DNA from: an uncultured Actinomycetes bacterium
GTDB taxonomy: Bacteria > Actinomycetota > Actinomycetes > Nanopelagicales > Nanopelagicaceae
Direction of reading: 5' to 3'
Assembly: GCA_903850565.1 (NCBI GenBank)
Contig: CAINLV010000051.1
Location: 1-64,000, forward strand
Length of the DNA: 64,000 bases
Below, piece after piece: positions 8,309 through 17,354 of this stretch. Within the stretch, counting starts at the first letter, position 1, and every line of letters starts with the position of its first letter. Below the pieces are notes generated by a model. It saw nothing but the letters and a program-made list of their open reading frames with translations. It did no database searches and was not told where the DNA came from. The position numbers and the translations under genes are program-made.

Positions 8309-9265
8309 GTGAAAAGTATTCTTGCCGAAAATCTCACAAAGACATATCCCAAAGGTCAGGTCAAAGCGCTTGATGATCTGAGCCTAGATGTTGAAGAAGG
8401 CACGGTCTTAGCCTTGCTCGGGCCTAATGGCTCTGGGAAAACCACGACGGTTCGTATTCTTGCTACGTTGTTGAACCCAGACTCAGGGCGCGCGCTGGTT
8501 GGTGGCATCGATGTCACTGAACATCCGGATCAAGTTCGCCAAATCATTGGACTGTCAGGTCAGTACGCAGCGCTGGATGAAACTTTAACTGGCTGGGATA
8601 ACTTGACCATGTTCGGTCGCCTCTATCACCTCTCGGGAACCGCGGCGAAAGCGCGAGCAACCGAATTACTAGAACGATTCTCACTCACTGACGCTGCTAA
8701 GCGCCCGATTCGAACTTATTCCGGTGGTATGCGCAGGCGGCTGGATTTAGCGGCATCGCTGATAATTAAGCCAAAAGTTCTTTTCCTCGATGAACCCACT
8801 ACCGGTCTGGATCCACGTGGCCGCCAGGAGATGTGGGGAGTCATCGACGAACTAGTCAAAGGTGGCGTCACCCTTCTCCTTACGACTCAATATCTGGAAG
8901 AAGCAGATCAATTAGCCGATGACATCGCAGTTATTGATCATGGCAAAGTTATTGCTCGCGGAACTTCAGATCAATTGAAGAGTACGGTCGGTGGCGAGCG
9001 CTTAGAGCTGGTGGTTGAGGCACAATTTGTAGCTCGCGCTACCGAACTAGTCGCAACAACTCTGGGTGTCCCGCCGCACATCGATGAAAGTATGCGCCGA
9101 ATAACGGCGCCAGTAACGGATGGCGGTGCATCGCTCATTCGAATCTTGCGGGCTCTGGATGAACAACAAATCCATCCATTAGATATCGCTCTTAAGCGGC
9201 CTTCGTTAGATGACGTCTTTATCTCGCTCACAGGTCATATTGCCGAAGAGGTGAAAAATGATTGA
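8309..9265 (+). CDS. ABC exporter ATP-binding protein, DrrA family
   Basis: A 318-residue ATPase with Walker A GPNGSGKT at 38-45, signature YSGGMRRRLDLA near 137, Walker B VLFLDEPTTGLDP near 157, and the H-loop position replaced by Q (TTQYLEEAD), as is common in DrrA-type proteins. The C-terminal domain of about 80 residues (LELVVEAQF onward) fits the DrrA group, which pairs with ABC-2 permeases to export drugs or lipids. Start is GTG. It overlaps the permease gene by 8 nt. Close to two MFS exporters, so the region is rich in export functions. Confidence 0.92.
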   Translation: MKSILAENLTKTYPKGQVKALDDLSLDVEEGTVLALLGPNGSGKTTTVRILATLLNPDSGRALVGGIDVTEHPDQVRQIIGLSGQYAALDETLTGWDNLTMFGRLYHLSGTAAKARATELLERFSLTDAAKRPIRTYSGGMRRRLDLAASLIIKPKVLFLDEPTTGLDPRGRQEMWGVIDELVKGGVTLLLTTQYLEEADQLADDIAVIDHGKVIARGTSDQLKSTVGGERLELVVEAQFVARATELVATTLGVPPHIDESMRRITAPVTDGGASLIRILRALDEQQIHPLDIALKRPSLDDVFISLTGHIAEEVKND

Positions 9266-10055
9266 AACAATTGTTGATTGTCTAATCATCACTAAGCGCC
9301 AACTCTTGCAGTTGGTCCGCGTTCCTGAAGTCCTTATTTTCGCAATCATCCAACCGGCAATGTTCGTCCTTCTCTTTAGATATGTTTTTGGTGGCGCCAT
9401 TTCGGCCGGCGTTCCTGGTGGTTATGTTCAACTGCTTATGCCAGGAATCTTTGTTCAGACCGTTGCCTTTACCTTGGCCGGTACTGCCGTTGGACTAGCC
9501 GAAGATATGCAAAAAGGTTTGATAGATCGCTTCCGTTCCTTACCTATTGCCAGGTCCGCAGTTGTTATCGGAAGGACCCTGGGTGATTCAACTCAAAACA
9601 TTGTCACCTTAGTTGTGATGGGGCTGGTGGGCTTTGCCGTTGGTTGGCGGCCATCATCGGGAATTGTGAAAGTCACCCTGGCTTTCTTTTTTCTCCTGCT
9701 CTTTGGTTTCGCTATGTCGTGGATCGGTGTTCTCATTGGGCTCTCCGTTAGAGAAGCTCGGGTTGCTCAGAACTTGGTCTTTATCTCAGTCTTCCCATTG
9801 ACCTTTTTATCTAACGCTTTTGCTCCCACAACAGGCATGCCGCGGGTGCTGCAATATTTCGCCGAATGGAATCCCGTCTCCACAATGGTGGCCGGTTGCC
9901 GTGAACTCTTTGGAACGCCAAATAAGTTTGGTGCCACGGCCAGTTCTTGGCCCAGCGAGCATCCACTTTGGATGTCCTTGATTTATATGGCCTTGATTGT
10001 GGCGGTCTTTCTGCCACTGAGCGTGCGAAAATATAAGAACGCGGCCTCGAAGTAA
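9258..10055 (+). CDS. ABC-2 type permease, DrrB family
   Basis: A 265-residue protein with six hydrophobic segments and the ABC-2 signature region (FRSLPIARSAVVIGRTLGD). It contains FLSNAFAPTTGMPRVLQYFAEWNPVS, typical of DrrB-like permeases. It should form the membrane channel for the ATPase encoded immediately upstream, with which it overlaps by 8 nt. Substrate unknown. The stop lies only 16 nt from the convergent greA stop, and no hairpin is visible between them. Confidence 0.9.
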   Translation: MIETIVDCLIITKRQLLQLVRVPEVLIFAIIQPAMFVLLFRYVFGGAISAGVPGGYVQLLMPGIFVQTVAFTLAGTAVGLAEDMQKGLIDRFRSLPIARSAVVIGRTLGDSTQNIVTLVVMGLVGFAVGWRPSSGIVKVTLAFFFLLLFGFAMSWIGVLIGLSVREARVAQNLVFISVFPLTFLSNAFAPTTGMPRVLQYFAEWNPVSTMVAGCRELFGTPNKFGATASSWPSEHPLWMSLIYMALIVAVFLPLSVRKYKNAASK

Positions 10056-10071
10056 TTCACCAGCAATTTAG

Positions 10072-10560
10072 TTAGGCGAAAAACTGCGCTTCTAACACTG
10101 CGACGCTGATGTTCTTTCCATTGGGCGCCAAGTAGGTCACGGTCTCTCCGACCTTGGCTCCGAAAACGGCTTTGCCTAACGGTGATTTTTCACTGTAGAC
10201 ATCGATATCCATGTCGGCAGAAACAATCTCACGGGAACCGAGCAGAAATTTCATTTCGTCCCCGCCCATATCGATGGTGACCATCATCCCCAATCCGACG
10301 ATGCCAGATTCGCTGGGAGGTGGAGTGCCAATGTGGGCGTTATCTAACATGTGCTTGAGCTGTCGGATTCTGCCTTCGATCTTGCCTTGCTCTTCTCGCG
10401 CTGCGTGGTAGCCGCCATTTTCTTTGAGGTCACCTTCAGCCCGAGCAGCCTCAATCTTCTTAATGATGTCGGTGCGCTTTGGACCTTCAAGTTCGGCAAG
10501 TTCAGCCCGGAGGCGATCGGCGGCATCTTGGGTCAGCCACGTTTGGGTTGGGTTGCTCAT
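10072..10560 (-). CDS. greA: transcription elongation factor GreA
   Basis: A 162-residue GreA. The N-terminal coiled coil (about 8-78) carries the acidic tip with DLKENGGYHAAREEQG, which reaches into the RNA polymerase secondary channel and promotes cleavage of backtracked transcripts. The C-terminal FKBP-like domain ends SPLGKAVFGAKVGETV. Length is normal. It lies beside the DUF4307 gene as in Mycobacterium (Rv1080c/Rv1081c). Confidence 0.96.
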   Translation of the reverse strand: MSNPTQTWLTQDAADRLRAELAELEGPKRTDIIKKIEAARAEGDLKENGGYHAAREEQGKIEGRIRQLKHMLDNAHIGTPPPSESGIVGLGMMVTIDMGGDEMKFLLGSREIVSADMDIDVYSEKSPLGKAVFGAKVGETVTYLAPNGKNISVAVLEAQFFA

Positions 10561-10589
10561 AAGGGTGAAGGTTACTAGTTCTAGGTCAA

Positions 10590-10988
10590 CTACGGCCGAC
10601 AGGATTCGATTCCCGCGTTAACGGCCTTAAGGCGAGTCGGGATGGCCACCGTTCGGGTGATGGAGCGCACCCCAGCTGGGATGGAATCGGTGAGTTCGCC
10701 GACAACATTGGCCGAATAGTCGCGGGCAATGAGTCGACATTGGTGGGCCAGGTTTTTGCTCTTGAATACCAACGAATAGGTGACCTGGATGCTCCTGGTA
10801 TCCGTGGCGGCGAAGGAAACGAGCGAACTTCGGGTTTCCGGGTGGGAATAGTGATTGGCACTCCAGAAGAGCCAACTGCCACCCACCACCGCCACCGTGA
10901 TCGCGGGATAGACCCAAGCCGGCCGATTACGGTCTTTTATTCCATATCTGTCTCGTAGAAAGGGGTCGGTGAAATTCTCTTGGCTCAC
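10590..10988 (-). CDS. DUF4307 membrane-anchored protein
   Basis: A 132-residue protein. A short cytoplasmic N-terminus (FTDPFLRDRYGIKDRNRP) is followed by one membrane helix (about 25-43) and an external domain of about 90 residues with two cysteines, C102 and C130. This layout and the position directly upstream of greA match the actinobacterial DUF4307 family (Rv1081c-type). No biochemical function is known. In mycobacteria the divergent neighbour is the mycothiol amidase gene mca; here mca is absent and a tiny membrane ORF and SURF1 follow instead. Confidence 0.85.
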   Translation of the reverse strand: MSQENFTDPFLRDRYGIKDRNRPAWVYPAITVAVVGGSWLFWSANHYSHPETRSSLVSFAATDTRSIQVTYSLVFKSKNLAHQCRLIARDYSANVVGELTDSIPAGVRSITRTVAIPTRLKAVNAGIESCRP

Positions 10989-11017
10989 AAGTAAGAAGTC
11001 TAGGCAATAATAAGAAC

Positions 11018-11155
11018 ATGTCTTCCAATCAATCAGTAGATGTTGGTCTCGCCGGTTCGCTCACCATGATTGTCCTGACCATAGGGGTCACCTTGCTCTT
11101 GGTGAGTTTCTATCGTCGCTACAAGCGCTTGCAAAATCGTAATGATGGCGAGTAA
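11018..11155 (+). CDS. 45-residue single-pass membrane protein
   Basis: ATG 11018 opens a 45-codon frame: a polar N-terminus, a hydrophobic stretch (about residues 9-30, LAGSLTMIVLTIGVTLLLVS) and a basic tail YRRYKRLQNRNDGE. It overlaps the SURF1 start by 14 nt, which suggests co-translation. Its place after a DUF4307 gene resembles the small membrane gene near mca in mycobacteria (Rv1083 position). There is no Shine-Dalgarno; an AATAAT hexamer six bases upstream may allow a leaderless message. Function unknown. Confidence 0.6.
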   Translation: MSSNQSVDVGLAGSLTMIVLTIGVTLLLVSFYRRYKRLQNRNDGE

Positions 11156-11888
11156 GCGGAATCGCTTAATCAGCACTGGCCTGCTTGTCCTCTGTCTTGC
11201 TGGCGCCTTCGTTGAATTAGGAGTCTGGCAATTACACCGGGCTCAAGAAGTTGCCCGACTAAATCGCCCGAAGCCGGAACTGCCAATAGTCACCTTGAGT
11301 ACCATCGCTGCGCCGGGAGCGAACCTTGGTGCTTTGGCTATTAATAGATTGGTCAGATTTTCGGGAAGATATTTAAAGAGTTATCAGGCCGACTATCAAA
11401 AAGGTATTCCCTTGGCTGCCAACACCCCAGCAGAGGCGCAAGTGGTCACATTGGTGGTGGGACTTTTCCAAGTTGATGTGTCAGCGAACTCTCCTGCTTC
11501 AAGCGAGGCTATCTTGGTGGTTCGTGGCGTGGGCACCGGCAGTGAACCATTGCCGGATGGTCAGGTCACTATTGAAGGCCGACTAAATCCGCGGCAGACC
11601 GATGATCACACCAATGGCGATGCTTCCCATTTGTCACGAATTGATCCAGCCTTGGTTGCTGGAACCGCCAACCTCGACCTCTTCGATGGGTATGTTGTTG
11701 CAACTTCGGAAAAGTCAGCAGCGGGCAGCCCGATTTCATTTACTCGAATCGCAGCACCCCCAGCCAAAGGTCAGATTGCTGGCTTCTATTGGCAACATAT
11801 TTCATATGTATTTATTTGGTGGTTTCTAGCGCTACTAGTGCTAGCCGCACCAATTCTTTCAGCCAGAGAAAGTAAGGTTCAACCATGA
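11142..11888 (+). CDS. SURF1-family cytochrome oxidase assembly protein
   Basis: A 248-residue protein with the SURF1 layout: an N-terminal membrane helix (about 9-27, ending GVWQLHRAQE), a periplasmic loop domain with VRFSGRYL, VVRGVGTG and the VTIEGRL strand, and a C-terminal helix preceded by GFYWQHISYVFIWWF. SURF1 proteins assist insertion of heme a into cytochrome c oxidase. Two adjacent ATGs (11142, 11145) could serve as the start. The 3' end overlaps the DUF3817 gene by 4 nt. Confidence 0.85.
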   Translation: MMASKRNRLISTGLLVLCLAGAFVELGVWQLHRAQEVARLNRPKPELPIVTLSTIAAPGANLGALAINRLVRFSGRYLKSYQADYQKGIPLAANTPAEAQVVTLVVGLFQVDVSANSPASSEAILVVRGVGTGSEPLPDGQVTIEGRLNPRQTDDHTNGDASHLSRIDPALVAGTANLDLFDGYVVATSEKSAAGSPISFTRIAAPPAKGQIAGFYWQHISYVFIWWFLALLVLAAPILSARESKVQP

Positions 11889-12229
11889 GTGCTCAAGTTC
11901 CCAATAAATCATTGACCAATGCGTTGCTTCGATTTCGAATAATGGCCATATGGGCCGGCGTTATGTCCTTGCTCCTTTGGTTCGTGCAAGTGCCAATTCA
12001 TATCTTTTCGCACAATACTGGTCTCCAAGATAAGTTGGTCTGGATTGCCCTGGTGCATGGATATACATATCCGCTTTATGTCTTAACCGCATTTCACTAC
12101 AGCATTAAATCTAGAAAGAGTTTCCCAGCCACAATCGCTTTTATTTTGGCAGGGACACTTCCAGTAGCTTCATTCATCGCCGAACGCCGTGCCGTTAATG
12201 AATATCGATTGAAGTATCCGCAAAACTAG
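11885..12229 (+). CDS. DUF3817 membrane protein
   Basis: A 114-residue protein with about three membrane helices and the DUF3817 pattern: FRIMAIWAGVMSLLLW at the start, LVWIALVHGYTYPLYVLTAF in the middle and AGTLPVASFIAERR near the end. DUF3817 genes are common next to SURF1 and respiratory genes in actinobacteria. Function unknown. It shares an ATGA overlap with SURF1 and is followed after 15 nt by the prenyltransferase gene, so all are probably one operon. Confidence 0.85.
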   Translation: MSAQVPNKSLTNALLRFRIMAIWAGVMSLLLWFVQVPIHIFSHNTGLQDKLVWIALVHGYTYPLYVLTAFHYSIKSRKSFPATIAFILAGTLPVASFIAERRAVNEYRLKYPQN

Positions 12230-12244
12230 ATTTCGCAACTAACA

Positions 12245-13051
12245 ATGAAAATTATTCTGAAGCGATATGTAAAACCGGCAATAAAGAGCGTCATATACCC
12301 ACTTTATGAACGTCGGTTGCTTCGCCAATTGGATTTTCAGCAAACCCCAGCCCATGTTGGCGTTATTTTGGATGGCAATCGTCGCTGGTCCAAGGCAAAC
12401 CCGTCTGAAAGTGGTGACACTTCATCGGCCAGAGGACATCAGGTAGGTGCCTCCAAAATTGTTGAGTTGTTGGATTGGTGTGAGCAGGCGCAAGTAAAAG
12501 TAGTTACCTTGTGGTTGCTCTCCAATAAAAACCTCAGTCGTGCCCCAGAAGAGTTGGAACCATTGCTGGCCATCATTGGAGCAACCGTTGATGATTTGGC
12601 TTCTAGAAAACGTTGGGAAATTCGCCCAGTGGGATCTCTTGAATTATTGCCAGCCACATTGCAAAAACAATTAGCCGATGTAGCCCTGGCTACAAAGGGC
12701 ATCAAAGGTGTTCACGTCAATGTCGCAATTGGTTATGGCGGCCGTTCTGAGATTGCCGATGCGGTGAAAAACTTGATTATCGAAAAAACCAAATTGGGAA
12801 AGAGCCCTCAGGAAATTGCCGAAGCAATATCGGTGGATGAGATCGGAAGTCATCTCTACACCGCTGGATTACCAGATCCAGAGTTGGTTATTAGGACCTC
12901 GGGGGAGCAGCGCTTGGGCGGCTTCCTGCTCTGGCAGAGTGAAAATTCAGAGTTCTATTTCTGCGAGGCATATTGGCCCGACTTTCGAAGGGTTGATTTT
13001 TTGAGAGCGCTGCGGGACTTTGCTCAACGTCACAGGCGTTTTGGGCTGTGA
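12245..13051 (+). CDS. uppS: cis-prenyltransferase (isoprenyl/undecaprenyl diphosphate synthase family)
   Basis: A 268-residue enzyme that adds isopentenyl units in cis to an allylic diphosphate. Motifs: VGVILDGNRRWSK (catalytic Asp and diphosphate-binding Arg), GHQVGASKIVELLDWC, TLWLLSNKN, the GYGGRSEIADA box and the C-terminal DPELVIRTSGEQRLGGFLLWQ. Position next to greA and upstream of phoH matches mycobacterial Rv1086, a short-chain Z-FPP synthase, so product length could be short rather than undecaprenyl. The product feeds cell-wall lipid carriers. The last codons are duplicated just after the stop. Confidence 0.9.
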   Translation: MKIILKRYVKPAIKSVIYPLYERRLLRQLDFQQTPAHVGVILDGNRRWSKANPSESGDTSSARGHQVGASKIVELLDWCEQAQVKVVTLWLLSNKNLSRAPEELEPLLAIIGATVDDLASRKRWEIRPVGSLELLPATLQKQLADVALATKGIKGVHVNVAIGYGGRSEIADAVKNLIIEKTKLGKSPQEIAEAISVDEIGSHLYTAGLPDPELVIRTSGEQRLGGFLLWQSENSEFYFCEAYWPDFRRVDFLRALRDFAQRHRRFGL

Positions 13052-13082
13052 CAGTTGTTGCGAGTCACAGGCGCTTTGGGCT
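13029..13082 (+). repeat. 19-bp direct repeat duplicating the 3' end of uppS
   Basis: Bases 13029-13047 and 13064-13082 match at 18 of 19 positions (period 35). The second copy, read in the same register, again encodes SHRRFGL and a stop, so it looks like a remnant tandem duplication of the gene's tail. Bases 13083-13202 show no gene. Confidence 0.75.
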
Positions 13083-13202
13083 TTAATAACTAGAAATTAA
13101 CTTTCGCCTTGCGCGTGTCGCCAAAGGAAAAGCTCCCGCCAGTTCTACCTTGTAAGTGTTTCTATTCCCGATCACAACTACAGAGATTGCGAGTCCAAGC
13201 AC

Positions 13203-14525
13203 TTGGCAAAGAGCCAAAAGAGCGGTCGTAAGACTTATGTATTGGATACCAGTGTCCTGCTTGCGGACCCGGTTGCGCTTGGTCGATTCGCCGAGCATGA
13301 AGTAATTATTCCCATCGTGGTTATCGGGGAGTTAGAAACCAAACGCGATCATCCAGAGCTGGGTTATTTTGCTAGAGCTGCGCTTCGGACCTTAGATGAC
13401 CTGCGAGTTTCCCACGGTCGACTAGATGAACCCATCAAAATTAACGACCTGGGTGGCACGGTAAAGGTCGAGCTCAATCATTCCGATGTGAGTTCGCTCC
13501 CGGCCGGATTCTTGCGAGATGGCTCCAACGATTCCCGAATCTTGGCAATTGCCCGGAACTTGATGGCCGAGAGCCGCGAGGTGGTTCTGGTTACGAAGGA
13601 CCTGCCCCTGCGAGTCAAGGCATCTTCAGTGGGAGTGGAGTCGGAGGAGTACCGCGCCGAGCTGGCCTTGACCAGCGGATGGAGCGGGATGGTGGAGGTA
13701 GATGTCGGTCATTCGGTTATCGATTCCCTCTACGAAAATGATGAGGTTGTTCATGAACTGGGGGCGATCCACCCTTGCCATACCGGGATCGTTATGCACT
13801 CCGAAAAGGGAAGCGCGCTCGCCCGAGTGACTCCCCGAAAGACCATCCAACTGGTTCGAGGAGATCGGGCCGCCTTTGGACTTCATGGCCGCAGTGCCGA
13901 ACAGCGGATTGCCCTGGATCTTCTTCTAGATAATGAGATTGGAATTGTTTCCTTGGGCGGCCGAGCTGGAACTGGAAAAAGTGCGCTGGCACTCTGTGCC
14001 GGTTTAGAAGCGGTCTTGGAAAAACGACAACATAAGAAGGTCGTTATCTTCCGACCACTCTATGCCGTGGGTGGTCAGGAGCTCGGATACCTGCCTGGTT
14101 CGGAAAGTGAAAAAATGTCACCGTGGGCGCAAGCAGTTTTCGACACTTTAGGTGCCTTGGTGAGCGAACATGTCATTGATGAAATCGTCGAACGCGGACT
14201 TATTGAAGTGCTACCACTGACCCACATTCGCGGACGATCACTTCATGACTCTTTTGTCATTGTCGATGAAGCCCAGTCCTTAGAGCGCGGAGTTTTGTTG
14301 ACCGTTCTCTCCAGAATTGGACAAGGATCTCGAGTTATTTTGACCCACGATGTTGCCCAACGAGATAACTTGCGCGTTGGTCGTCATGACGGTGTTGTTG
14401 CTGTTGTGGAATCGCTAAAAGGTCATCCACTTTTCGCACATGTCACTTTAACCCGGAGCGAGCGCTCTCAAATTGCCGCCCTGGTCACCGAGATGCTGGA
14501 AGAGCCAATTAACTTCCAAGGCTGA
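13203..14525 (+). CDS. phoH2: PhoH2-type PIN domain and P-loop ATPase/helicase
   Basis: A 440-residue two-domain protein. The N-terminal PIN ribonuclease-like domain begins [11 protein letters not shown], has [10 protein letters not shown], and carries further acidic residues at DSRILAIA and VVLVTKD. The C-terminal PhoH ATPase has Walker [16 protein letters not shown] (about 250-264) and Walker B FVIVDEAQ. In mycobacteria PhoH2 unwinds and cleaves RNA in a toxin-antitoxin-like pair. No short antitoxin frame is evident upstream here. The start is TTG; no better in-frame codon exists before the PIN motif. Confidence 0.9.
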   Translation: MAKSQKSGRKTYVLDTSVLLADPVALGRFAEHEVIIPIVVIGELETKRDHPELGYFARAALRTLDDLRVSHGRLDEPIKINDLGGTVKVELNHSDVSSLPAGFLRDGSNDSRILAIARNLMAESREVVLVTKDLPLRVKASSVGVESEEYRAELALTSGWSGMVEVDVGHSVIDSLYENDEVVHELGAIHPCHTGIVMHSEKGSALARVTPRKTIQLVRGDRAAFGLHGRSAEQRIALDLLLDNEIGIVSLGGRAGTGKSALALCAGLEAVLEKRQHKKVVIFRPLYAVGGQELGYLPGSESEKMSPWAQAVFDTLGALVSEHVIDEIVERGLIEVLPLTHIRGRSLHDSFVIVDEAQSLERGVLLTVLSRIGQGSRVILTHDVAQRDNLRVGRHDGVVAVVESLKGHPLFAHVTLTRSERSQIAALVTEMLEEPINFQG

Positions 14526-14808
14526 TTGTCACCTTTGTGCGGATAAAAAATCGGACATAACGGACTAGAGGGCATAACGGACAAATAGGATTTTCCTGCG
14601 CACCACCTGATACTTTAATTTTCGCTTTTCCTGTGAAAATAATTTAATTTCGACGCTAAGCAGGTTTTGATTTGCCCGTGCTGGTATCGGCTGACATTCT
14701 TTAACCCTCCCCAATAACCCTTAGCCCTTGATTAGGGCAGGTTGTTGTGTGACTAAATTGGTCCGGAAGATGTGTTGAGTAACGAGTTGTGGAAGTGGAG
14801 GTGAACCG
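14526..14808. other. intergenic region with short direct repeats
   Basis: No gene found. A 10-bp repeat cataacggac occurs at 14556 and 14573, with a third CGGAC at 14552. A small gccct/agggc hairpin lies near 14730. It must carry the promoter of the transglycosylase gene, whose Shine-Dalgarno is a strong GGAGGTGA. I saw no match to the c-di-AMP (ydaO) riboswitch that sometimes precedes such genes. Confidence 0.4.
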
Positions 14809-15468
14809 ATGTTTAAGTTATTTCATATTCGAAAGAGCTACATGCCCGTCGGCATCGCCTTTCTGATTTGGATGATCTCTTCGGTCGACACCACCTTCGC
14901 TCAGGTCGCTTTTGAAAAGCTAGTGACCCTGCCGGACACCTCAACATCGGTTGATCAATCCGCTCCCGTTCTCCAAGCCCCGGTCACTGACCCCGGTGCT
15001 GATGCCCTGCCAGTGGTTGAACCTTCAACTAACCCGATTTCCCAAGTAGTCGTCGCGCCAACTTCTCCAATCATGATCGACTTCTCTGGAGTAGCTTCAG
15101 TTAATGCCCGAGAGATGGCCTTCGTCTCGGTTGCGCTCAAGCAAGTTGCCTTGGCTAAGACGCCACGAGGGGCAAAAATAGTTGCCAAGGTTTTGATTGC
15201 GGCAAAGTACAAATGGAATACCAAAGAGGTCAGCTGTCTTACCGCGCTTTGGAATAGCGAAAGCCATTGGAACTACAAGGCTCGCAACAAACTCTCTGGT
15301 GCCCACGGAATTGCGCAGGCGCTACCTGCCACAAAGATGGAAAGTATTGCCACGGATTGGCGAACCAACCCGGTTACCCAAATCAAGTGGGGTCTGAACT
15401 ACGTCAAGGTTCGCTATGGAACGCCTTGTAAGGCTCTGGCTCACAAACGTTGGAGCGGTTACTACTAA
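14809..15468 (+). CDS. secreted lytic transglycosylase-like protein
   Basis: A 219-residue protein. Residues about 12-31 form a signal sequence ending TTFAQ. A Pro/Thr/Ser/Val-rich linker follows (about 45-95). The C-terminal domain of about 85 residues has SCLTALWNSESHWNYKARN, with the catalytic Glu in NSESHW, then GAHGIAQALPATKM and IKWGLNYVKVRYGTPCKALAHKR, the pattern of small actinobacterial SLT-like domains that cleave peptidoglycan. One cysteine at each end of the domain may form a disulfide. Likely wall turnover. Confidence 0.85.
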   Translation: MFKLFHIRKSYMPVGIAFLIWMISSVDTTFAQVAFEKLVTLPDTSTSVDQSAPVLQAPVTDPGADALPVVEPSTNPISQVVVAPTSPIMIDFSGVASVNAREMAFVSVALKQVALAKTPRGAKIVAKVLIAAKYKWNTKEVSCLTALWNSESHWNYKARNKLSGAHGIAQALPATKMESIATDWRTNPVTQIKWGLNYVKVRYGTPCKALAHKRWSGYY

Positions 15469-15487
15469 ACCGTTCTTCCTAGAAAAA

Positions 15488-17140
15488 CTAGACCGGACGT
15501 ACGCCAATCGAAATTGGCTTTGAAGTTTCGGCATAGAAATCATTGCCCTTGTCATCGACGACGATAAAGGCGGGGAAATCTTCGATCTCAATCTTCCAGA
15601 TCGCTTCCATCCCAAACTCCGGATAATCCAGAACTTCTACCTTCTTTATGCAATCTTGGGCTAACCGAGCCGCAGGTCCGCCAATGGAGCCCAAATAGAA
15701 ACCGCCATGGCTCTGGCAGGCCTGGGTGACCGCCTTGGAGCGGTTGCCTTTGGCCAACATAATCATGGATCCGCCAGCGGCCTGGAATTGATCAACATAG
15801 GAATCCATTCGACCAGCAGTGGTCGGTCCAAAGGAGCCTGAGGCATAGCCCACCGGGGTCTTGGCCGGTCCTGCGTAATAGACAGCATATTTCTGGAAAT
15901 ACTCCGGCATCGGCTGGCCGGCATCTAGGAGCTCTTTGATTTTGGCGTGAGCGATATCGCGGGCGACTACCAAAGTTCCGGTCAGGGAGAGCCGAGTCTT
16001 GACTGGGTATTTGGAAAGCTCTCTCAAAATATCGGCCATAGGGGCGTTGAGGTCTACTTTCACAACTTCATCATCTAGATGTTGGTCGGTGGTATCTGGC
16101 AAAAAGTGGGCTGGCTCCAGCTCCAACTTTTCCAGGAAGACGCCATCCTTGGTGATCTTTCCCTTCGCCTGTCGGTCTGCCGAACAGGAGACCGCGATTG
16201 CTATCGGCAGGGAGGCGCCGTGTCGTGGCAATCGAACTACCCGGACATCGTGACAGAAATACTTTCCACCAAATTGCGCACCAATTCCCAAGGTGCGGGT
16301 GAGCTTGAGAACTTCTTCCTCTAAATCCAAATCTCGAAAACCATGACCAGTTTGTGCATCTCCGGAGGTAGGGAGCGAATCTAAGTAATGAGTACTGGCC
16401 AGCTTTGCCGTCTTCAAGGTGAATTCAGCAGAAGTCCCGCCAATGACAATTGCCAAGTGGTACGGAGGGCAGGCTGCGGTTCCCAAAGAGCGCAACTTCT
16501 CATCCAACCAATTCATGAGCGAAGTGGGATTGAGAATCGCTTTGGTCTCTTGATAGAGGAAGGACTTATTGGCGCTTCCACCACCTTTGGCAATGAAGAG
16601 GAAGTTGTATTCATTGGCATGCTCTTTATCTGAGTAAATTTCAATTTGAGCCGGCAAATTATTTCCGGTGTTCTTTTCATCCCAGGTGGTGACTGGAGCC
16701 ATCTGCGAATATCGAAGGTTTAGCGTGGTAAATGCTTCATAAACGCCCCTGGCGACGTTCTCTTCATCCTTGCTTGAGGTCAGAGTGCGTTCGCCTTTCT
16801 TGCCCATGACTAACGCTGTTCCCGTGTCTTGGCACATTGGCAAGATGCCTCCGGCAGCAATATTGGCATTCTTGAGCAAATCTAGGGCGACGAAGCGATC
16901 GTTGGGGGAGGCTTCTGGATCGTCCAAAATGCTTGCCAATTGGGTCAAGTGATCAGTGCGCAAATAATGGGAGATGTCATGGATGGCGGTACTGGTCAAG
17001 GTTTCAATTGCCGAACCATCGACATGCAGAAATTCCATGCCCTGCGCGGTAAAGGTAGATACGCCTTCGGTGGTCAGTAGTCGATATTCGGTGGTGTCTG
17101 CGGCAAGCGGCAGCAGGTCGCGATAATTGAACTCAGGCAT
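15488..17140 (-). CDS. fumA: class I (iron-sulfur) fumarate hydratase
   Basis: A 550-residue single-chain class I fumarase that interconverts fumarate and malate in the TCA cycle. Cluster cysteines appear in [29 protein letters not shown] and the [13 protein letters not shown] segment. The C-terminal beta part contains [31 protein letters not shown]. The start is set at ATG 17140, giving [12 protein letters not shown] and an 8-nt overlap with xseB. Use of an oxygen-sensitive fumarase at this locus matches Mycobacterium (Rv1098c). Confidence 0.95.
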   Translation of the reverse strand: MPEFNYRDLLPLAADTTEYRLLTTEGVSTFTAQGMEFLHVDGSAIETLTSTAIHDISHYLRTDHLTQLASILDDPEASPNDRFVALDLLKNANIAAGGILPMCQDTGTALVMGKKGERTLTSSKDEENVARGVYEAFTTLNLRYSQMAPVTTWDEKNTGNNLPAQIEIYSDKEHANEYNFLFIAKGGGSANKSFLYQETKAILNPTSLMNWLDEKLRSLGTAACPPYHLAIVIGGTSAEFTLKTAKLASTHYLDSLPTSGDAQTGHGFRDLDLEEEVLKLTRTLGIGAQFGGKYFCHDVRVVRLPRHGASLPIAIAVSCSADRQAKGKITKDGVFLEKLELEPAHFLPDTTDQHLDDEVVKVDLNAPMADILRELSKYPVKTRLSLTGTLVVARDIAHAKIKELLDAGQPMPEYFQKYAVYYAGPAKTPVGYASGSFGPTTAGRMDSYVDQFQAAGGSMIMLAKGNRSKAVTQACQSHGGFYLGSIGGPAARLAQDCIKKVEVLDYPEFGMEAIWKIEIEDFPAFIVVDDKGNDFYAETSKPISIGVRPV

Positions 17141-17345
17141 CTGAAGGCTCCGATTGTGAGGGCCGGGCCGCATCCAGTTTTGCTTGCGCACCATCTAGCC
17201 ATTCCTGGCAGATCTTGGCGAGGACTTCGCCACGCTCCCAGAGCTTTAGTGACTCTTCTAAAGTGGCGCCACCACTTTCTAATTGTGAAACAACTTCTAC
17301 GAGTTCATCACGAGCGCTTTCATAGGAAATTTTCTTCTCAACCAT
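17133..17345 (-). CDS. xseB: exodeoxyribonuclease VII small subunit
   Basis: A 70-residue helical protein with the XseB core [52 protein letters not shown]. Several copies bind each XseA subunit to form exonuclease VII, which degrades single-stranded DNA. It follows xseA by 9 nt and overlaps the fumarase start by 8 nt, forming an xseA-xseB-fum operon. Confidence 0.94.
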   Translation of the reverse strand: MVEKKISYESARDELVEVVSQLESGGATLEESLKLWERGEVLAKICQEWLDGAQAKLDAARPSQSEPSDA

Positions 17346-17354
17346 ATTCGTAAT

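Noticed and set aside
13203-14525. phoAT-type toxin-antitoxin pair
   Set aside because: No short antitoxin frame with a ribosome site overlaps the PhoH2 start; the upstream 150 nt holds only the uppS tail repeat.
14526-14808. c-di-AMP riboswitch before the transglycosylase gene
   Set aside because: The ydaO core motifs are not present; only short repeats and a weak hairpin are seen.
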